From contig NZ_CP047393.1 of the NCBI RefSeq assembly GCF_009858175.1, positions 1,674,001-1,738,000 of the forward strand: a stretch of DNA of 64,000 nucleotides. Reading direction: 5' to 3'. A program made the position numbers and the translations under genes. The DNA is from Pontibacillus sp. HMF3514 (GTDB taxonomy: Bacteria; Bacillota; Bacilli; Bacillales; BH030062). Each line of letters begins with the position of its first letter. Position 1 is the stretch's first letter. This document shows, piece by piece, positions 59,647 to 64,000 of this stretch. The notes beneath the pieces were generated by a model. That model ran no database searches and was not told the origin of the DNA. It worked only from the letters and a program-made list of their open reading frames with translations.

Positions 59647-60309
59647 ATGAAATACAAATCCGTTTTTGATATTATTGGTCCTATTATGATTGGACCTTCT
59701 AGTTCCCATACAGCAGGTGCTGCACGTATTGGTCGAGTAACGCGCTCTTTATTTGGCAGAGAGCCGAAGTGGGTGAAGATTCATTTATATGGATCTTTTG
59801 CTAAGACATACAAAGGTCACGGTACAGATGTAGCCTTAATGGGAGGCATATTAGATTACGACACATATGATCCACGAATTAGTAATTCATTAGAAGTAGC
59901 AAAAGAAAAGGGTATTAAAGTACAGTTCCATGAAGAGGATGCTCACACCGATCACCCTAATACTGCTCGCGTGCGTATTGGTGATGATGACAGTGACATC
60001 GAACTTGTTGGAATCTCTATCGGTGGTGGAAAGGCTGAAATTACAGAATTAAATGGCTTTGAGCTTCGTCTATCAGGTGAACATCCAGCGATTTTAGTAA
60101 TGCACAATGACCGTTTTGGAGCTATCGCTACTGTTACACAGGCGCTTGCCAAGCATGAGTTAAACATTGGTCATATGGAAGTTTCCCGTAAGGAAGTTGG
60201 GAAAGAAGCGCTAATGGTGATCGAAGTTGACCAAAATGTCTCGGATGACGTGTTAAAAGAACTTGAAGCATTTGACAATATATTGCAAGTAGCTAAAGTA
60301 GTGGAATAA
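59647..60309 (+). CDS. sdaAB: L-serine dehydratase beta subunit
   Basis: A 220-residue beta subunit of the iron-sulfur L-serine dehydratase, which turns serine into pyruvate and ammonia. N-terminal SVFDIIGPIMIGPSSSHTAG is the domain signature; the C-terminal ACT domain (about 145-218: HPAILVMHNDRFGAIATVTQ) probably senses an amino acid. AGGATGGTG lies before the ATG. sdaAA follows after 13 bp. Confidence 0.95.
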   Translation: MKYKSVFDIIGPIMIGPSSSHTAGAARIGRVTRSLFGREPKWVKIHLYGSFAKTYKGHGTDVALMGGILDYDTYDPRISNSLEVAKEKGIKVQFHEEDAHTDHPNTARVRIGDDDSDIELVGISIGGGKAEITELNGFELRLSGEHPAILVMHNDRFGAIATVTQALAKHELNIGHMEVSRKEVGKEALMVIEVDQNVSDDVLKELEAFDNILQVAKVVE

Positions 60310-60322
60310 GGGGGAATTTTGA

Positions 60323-61216
60323 GTGAAAATACTTTTTCGAAATGTAGCTGAAATGGTGGAACTTTGTGAAAGTGAAAATATATCAATCTCTGAATTGATG
60401 ATACGCCAAGAGATGAATGTAAAGGATATGTCCTTTGAAGAAGTCTATGGCCAAATGGAGAAAAACTTAGACGTTATGGAAAAAGCCATTGAAGATGGTC
60501 TGAAAGGCGTTCAATCACACTCTGGTCTTACAGGTGGAGACGCAGTATTAATCCAGAAATATATGCAAAATCATGAACCGTTATCTGGAGACATTTTAAT
60601 GGATGCGGTAAGTAAAGCAGTAGCCACAAACGAAGTGAATGCAGCTATGGGAACAATTTGTGCGACACCGACAGCTGGTAGTGCAGGTTGTGTACCCGGA
60701 ACTCTTTTTGCTGTGAAAAATAAACTTAATCCAACACGTGAGCAAATGGTACGTTATTTATTTACATCAGGTGCATTTGGGTTTGTTGTTGCAAATAATG
60801 CATCCATTTCTGGTGCAGCAGGAGGATGTCAGGCAGAAGTAGGATCTGCTGCTGGTATGGCTGCAGGAGCTATTGTCGAAATGGCTGGGGGAACACCTGC
60901 TCAAAGCGCAGAAGCCATGGCCATTACGCTGAAAAATATGCTTGGTCTAGTATGTGATCCGGTTGCTGGTCTTGTTGAAGTACCTTGTGTGAAGCGTAAC
61001 GCTATGGGAGCATCAAATGCTGTTGTAGCTGCAGACATGGCACTAGCAGGTGTAACAAGTCGAATTCCTTGTGATGAAGTGATCGATGCAATGTTCAAGA
61101 TTGGTCAGTCAATGCCAACCGCGTTAAAAGAAACGGCACAGGGTGGTCTTGCTGCAACACCTACAGGGCGTGAACTAGAAGCAAAAGTGTACGGAATTAA
61201 TTTAAAGAAAGAGTGA
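60323..61216 (+). CDS. sdaAA: L-serine dehydratase alpha subunit
   Basis: A 297-residue alpha subunit carrying the [4Fe-4S] cluster. Cluster and active-site motifs: HSGLTGGDAVL, TICATPTAGSAGCVPG, and GLVCDPVAGLVEVPCVKRN, which hold the expected cysteines. GTG start behind AAGGGGGAA. The two-subunit form is the Bacillus/Clostridium type. recG follows after 6 bp. Confidence 0.95.
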   Translation: MKILFRNVAEMVELCESENISISELMIRQEMNVKDMSFEEVYGQMEKNLDVMEKAIEDGLKGVQSHSGLTGGDAVLIQKYMQNHEPLSGDILMDAVSKAVATNEVNAAMGTICATPTAGSAGCVPGTLFAVKNKLNPTREQMVRYLFTSGAFGFVVANNASISGAAGGCQAEVGSAAGMAAGAIVEMAGGTPAQSAEAMAITLKNMLGLVCDPVAGLVEVPCVKRNAMGASNAVVAADMALAGVTSRIPCDEVIDAMFKIGQSMPTALKETAQGGLAATPTGRELEAKVYGINLKKE

Positions 61217-61222
61217 GACTAG

Positions 61223-63259
61223 GTGTTACAACAGTCGGTTTTACAAGTATCCGGTATTGGAGAAAAGATGAAAGAATCCTTGGAAAACATGGGGATCTAC
61301 ACGATTGAAGATTTACTGTTTTATTTTCCATTCCGCTATGATGTTCACGAGGTGAAACCGCTAACAGAGCTTGTTCATAATGAAAAAGAAACGATTGAAG
61401 GGGAGGTTATTGGAGAACCTTCCCTAACCTTTTATGGGCGAAAAAAATCGCGTCTAATGGTTACACTTCAAGTTGAACAATTTGCTGTCAAAGCGGTCAT
61501 GTTTAATCGAGCTTTTGCTAAGAAGCAATTAAATCCTGGTGATACAGTTACAGTCACGGGAAAGTGGGACCAACATCGTCTCCAAATCACCGTGAGTCAA
61601 TACAAAAAAGGAAAAATCAAATCTCAAGGTACGATTGACCCCGTATATTCTCTTAAAGGTGATGTGAAGCTTGCCACATTCCGTAAGTGGGTTCATCAAG
61701 CCGTTAATCAATACCACTCCTACATAGAAGAGATTCTCCCGAATGAGTATCTTGAACAATATAAACTCCCTGCACGAGATCAGGCGGTTCAAAGCATGCA
61801 TTTTCCTGAGGACAGACGAATGCTCAAGCATGCCAAAAGGCGCTTTATCTATGAGGAGTTTCTTTTATTTCAGTTAAAAATGCAATTGCTACGAAAAATG
61901 AAACGGGAGTCTTCACTTGGAAATGAGCAAGAATATGACCGTGATGCGCTTGCTTCTTTTATTGAAAACCTTCCATTCACATTGACTGGAGCTCAACAGA
62001 AAGCATTGAAAGAAGTTCTTCATGATATGAAGTCACATTATCGCATGAATCGTCTTTTACAAGGTGATGTTGGCTCAGGGAAAACAGCCGTTGCAGCTAT
62101 TGCTCTTTATGGAACCATCACAGCTGGAAAGCAAGGTGCATTGATGGTGCCTACAGAAATATTAGCTGAACAACACCATGAGTCGTTACAAGAGATGTTT
62201 GGTGAGAAAGCTAATGTTGTTCTTTTGACAGGATCCACGAAAGGTAAACGTCGTCGTGAGATTCTTGATCAAATTGAACAGCATGAAGCCAATATTATTG
62301 TGGGTACACATGCGCTCATTCAGGACGATGTGCAGTATTCTGATCTTGGTTTAGTTGTTGTTGATGAACAGCATCGATTTGGTGTTAATCAAAGGCGCAC
62401 ACTTCGTGATAAAGGATTAGCGCCTGATGTGTTATTTATGACGGCAACGCCCATTCCCCGAACACTTGCCATTACAGCTTTTGGGGATATGGACGTGTCT
62501 GTAATTGACGAAATGCCTGCCGGTCGTAAACCTGTAGAGACCTATTGGGCAAAAGATCATATGTTAGATCGTGTGCTTACCTTTATTCAAGACGAAGTCG
62601 ATAAAGGACATCAGGCTTATGTTATCGCCCCGTTGATTGAAGAATCAGATAAACTTGACATTCAAAATGCCGTTGATATTCATATGCAGCTTCAACAGTA
62701 TTTTTCAGATTCAGTTAAAGTAGGGCTGATGCACGGACGCTTAAGTGTTGATGAAAAAGAAGAAGTCATGAAACAGTTTGCTGAAAATGAAACACAAGTG
62801 CTTGTTTCTACAACAGTTGTTGAGGTTGGTGTAAACGTCCCTAACGCAACAATCATGTTAATTTATGATGCAGAACGCTTTGGGTTGTCTCAACTTCACC
62901 AGCTAAGAGGACGAGTAGGAAGAGGGAGCTCTCAGAGTTACTGTATATTACTAGCAGATCCGAAGAATGATGTTGGAAAAGAGAGAATGCGTGTTATGAC
63001 TGAGACAACAGATGGATTTGAATTATCAGAGCATGACTTGCAACTACGTGGTCCTGGAGACTTTTTTGGTACTAAACAAAGCGGAATGCCTGTATTCAAA
63101 GTAGCCGATATGGTTCATGATTACCGAGCTCTAGAGACAGCACGTAATGATGCTCAAACGATCATCATGAATGGTTCCCTAGATAACGATGAAGAATATA
63201 AAGGATTGAAAGAAGAACTACGGAAGGACCCTGTCTTACAAGGGGAAGTGTTGGATTAG
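61223..63259 (+). CDS. recG: ATP-dependent DNA helicase RecG
   Basis: A 678-residue fork-reversing helicase. A wedge/OB domain (about 1-160) precedes helicase motifs: Walker A GDVGSGKT at 281-288, DEQH at 381-384, MTATPIPRT, TTVVEVGVNVPNA and QLRGRVGRG. The C-terminal TRG-type segment lies near LRGPGDFFGTKQSG. GTG 61223 has only a weak upstream GAGTGAG, which suggests coupling to sdaAA. Confidence 0.95.
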   Translation: MLQQSVLQVSGIGEKMKESLENMGIYTIEDLLFYFPFRYDVHEVKPLTELVHNEKETIEGEVIGEPSLTFYGRKKSRLMVTLQVEQFAVKAVMFNRAFAKKQLNPGDTVTVTGKWDQHRLQITVSQYKKGKIKSQGTIDPVYSLKGDVKLATFRKWVHQAVNQYHSYIEEILPNEYLEQYKLPARDQAVQSMHFPEDRRMLKHAKRRFIYEEFLLFQLKMQLLRKMKRESSLGNEQEYDRDALASFIENLPFTLTGAQQKALKEVLHDMKSHYRMNRLLQGDVGSGKTAVAAIALYGTITAGKQGALMVPTEILAEQHHESLQEMFGEKANVVLLTGSTKGKRRREILDQIEQHEANIIVGTHALIQDDVQYSDLGLVVVDEQHRFGVNQRRTLRDKGLAPDVLFMTATPIPRTLAITAFGDMDVSVIDEMPAGRKPVETYWAKDHMLDRVLTFIQDEVDKGHQAYVIAPLIEESDKLDIQNAVDIHMQLQQYFSDSVKVGLMHGRLSVDEKEEVMKQFAENETQVLVSTTVVEVGVNVPNATIMLIYDAERFGLSQLHQLRGRVGRGSSQSYCILLADPKNDVGKERMRVMTETTDGFELSEHDLQLRGPGDFFGTKQSGMPVFKVADMVHDYRALETARNDAQTIIMNGSLDNDEEYKGLKEELRKDPVLQGEVLD

Positions 63260-63350
63260 GGGTTAAGAAGGTTAAAAATTGAGTGAGGCTTTACGCACAA
63301 ATGCCGGAGAAACACCACACAATCTAACGGTATTCGACGAAATCTCCCCC

Positions 63351-63379
63351 TTGCATAAGATGGGTAGGTATTATATATT
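63351..63379 (+). promoter_or_regulatory. Sigma-A promoter of fapR
   Basis: TTGCAT (63351-63356) and TATATT (63374-63379) have a 17-bp spacer. The FapR operator begins 5 bp after the -10. Confidence 0.82.
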
Positions 63380-63383
63380 ACTA

Positions 63384-63400
63384 TTAGTACCTAGTCATAA
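63384..63400 (+). promoter_or_regulatory. FapR operator
   Basis: TTAGTACCTAGTCATAA closely matches the known FapR operator palindrome (TTAGTACC core with an inverted half). It covers the expected start site, so FapR bound here would block its own promoter; malonyl-CoA releases it. Confidence 0.88.
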
Positions 63401-63418
63401 TTGGACGGTGTGTTAAGC

Positions 63419-63994
63419 ATGAAACGAAATAAACAGGAACGACAAGCACGCTTACAAGAAAAAATCGAACAAATGCCATTCATTACAGATGAAGAGCTTG
63501 CCAAAACCTTTGGGGTCAGCATACAAACGATTCGTCTTGATCGAATGGAGTTATCGATTCCTGAATTGCGCGAACGTATTAAATTCGTCGCTACGAACCA
63601 ATGGAATGAGACGGTCAAAGCCTTACCCCTTGATGAAGTCATTGGGGAGGTTATTGATTTAGAACTTGATCAAAAAGCGATATCCATTTTAGATATAAGA
63701 GAAGAGCATGTTTTTTCTCGAAACCGTATTGCGAGAGGTCACCATTTATTTGCCCAGGCCAATTCATTAGCTGTTGCTGTAATCAATGATGAACTTGCTT
63801 TAACAGCCAAATCAGAGATTCAGTTTAAACGACAAGTTAAGCAAGGCGAACGCGTAGTGGCTAAAGCTAGCGTAGAAGGGCATGATGAAAAAGGGAGAAC
63901 GATCGTGAATGTGGTAAGTTCAGTCGAAAGTGAACCGGTATTTTCGGGTAACTTTATAATGTATCGTTCAAATGAACATAAAGGAGAGTCCTAA
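63419..63994 (+). CDS. fapR: Fatty acid and phospholipid regulator FapR
   Basis: A 191-residue repressor of lipid synthesis genes. An N-terminal helix-turn-helix (about 20-45: [20 protein letters not shown]) is joined to a hot-dog domain (about 75-190) that binds malonyl-CoA ([21 protein letters not shown] in parts, [20 protein letters not shown]). ATG 63419 matches the B. subtilis start; the frame to TTG 63401 lacks a Shine-Dalgarno and begins next to the operator. It heads the fapR-plsX-fabD-fabG-acpP operon. Confidence 0.96.
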   Translation: MKRNKQERQARLQEKIEQMPFITDEELAKTFGVSIQTIRLDRMELSIPELRERIKFVATNQWNETVKALPLDEVIGEVIDLELDQKAISILDIREEHVFSRNRIARGHHLFAQANSLAVAVINDELALTAKSEIQFKRQVKQGERVVAKASVEGHDEKGRTIVNVVSSVESEPVFSGNFIMYRSNEHKGES

Positions 63995-63996
63995 CC

Positions 63997-64000
63997 ATGA
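63997..64000 (+). CDS. plsX: Start of the next gene, probably plsX (partial)
   Basis: ATG at 63997 follows AAGGAGAG within the end of fapR. In Bacillus fapR is followed directly by plsX, the phosphate acyltransferase gene. Only the start codon is inside the window, so this rests on synteny alone. Confidence 0.5.

Overview
The window is a chromosome segment from an endospore-forming member of the Bacillaceae. Supporting evidence is the intact sporulation set spoVE, spoIIGA, sigE, sigG and spoVM, proteins that align almost residue for residue with Bacillus subtilis SigE, SigG, PyrR and FapR, and gene order that follows the B. subtilis murD-to-plsX region. A halophilic genus near Halobacillus or Pontibacillus is possible, but that is only an impression. 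There are 59 coding features, including a murD tail and a plsX start codon cut by the window edges. There are no rRNA genes, tRNA genes, CRISPR arrays, phage genes or transposase genes.

Layout. 1-7720 is the distal half of the division and cell wall cluster: murD end, spoVE, divIB, two DUF881 genes, sbp, ftsA, ftsZ. 7780-9033 is an MFS transporter. 9231-12665 is the mother-cell and forespore sigma block spoIIGA-sigE-sigG. 12793-16966 is the ylmC-pgeF-ylmE-sepF-ylmG-ylmH-divIVA division cluster. 16963-20076 is ileS behind a T-box. 20949-22324 is lspA and an RluD-type pseudouridine synthase. 22321-34206 is the complete ten-gene pyrimidine operon with three PyrR attenuators. 35350-41449 holds rqcH (minus strand), a calcium-type P-ATPase and a purine permease. 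41613-54986 is the yloC-remA-gmk-rpoZ-coaBC-priA-fmt-rsmB-prpC-prkC-rsgA-rpe-thiN block. 55044-57746 holds spoVM, rpmB (minus) and the yloU-yloV pair. 58131-59405 is a second purine permease (minus). 59647-61216 is the two-subunit serine dehydratase, followed by recG, fapR and the first bases of plsX.

Regulation that can be read directly: an ileS promoter overlapping the divIVA stop codon plus a T-box; three PyrR antitermination sites; a sigma-F/G promoter before sigG; a long-spacer Spo0A-type promoter before spoIIGA; a FapR operator over the fapR start site; and many intrinsic terminators.

The main feature that gene annotation does not explain is a family of five large composite intergenic repeats (1279-2005, 11024-11697, 20183-20765, 34673-35264, 57808-58063). 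Each sits just downstream of a plus-strand transcription unit. Four hold two convergent hairpin modules. The long stems differ in sequence between copies but keep perfect self-complementarity within each copy. The first copy lies where B. subtilis has murG and murB. Two other expected neighbours, def (between priA and fmt) and rlmN (between rsmB and prpC), are also absent from their usual positions.
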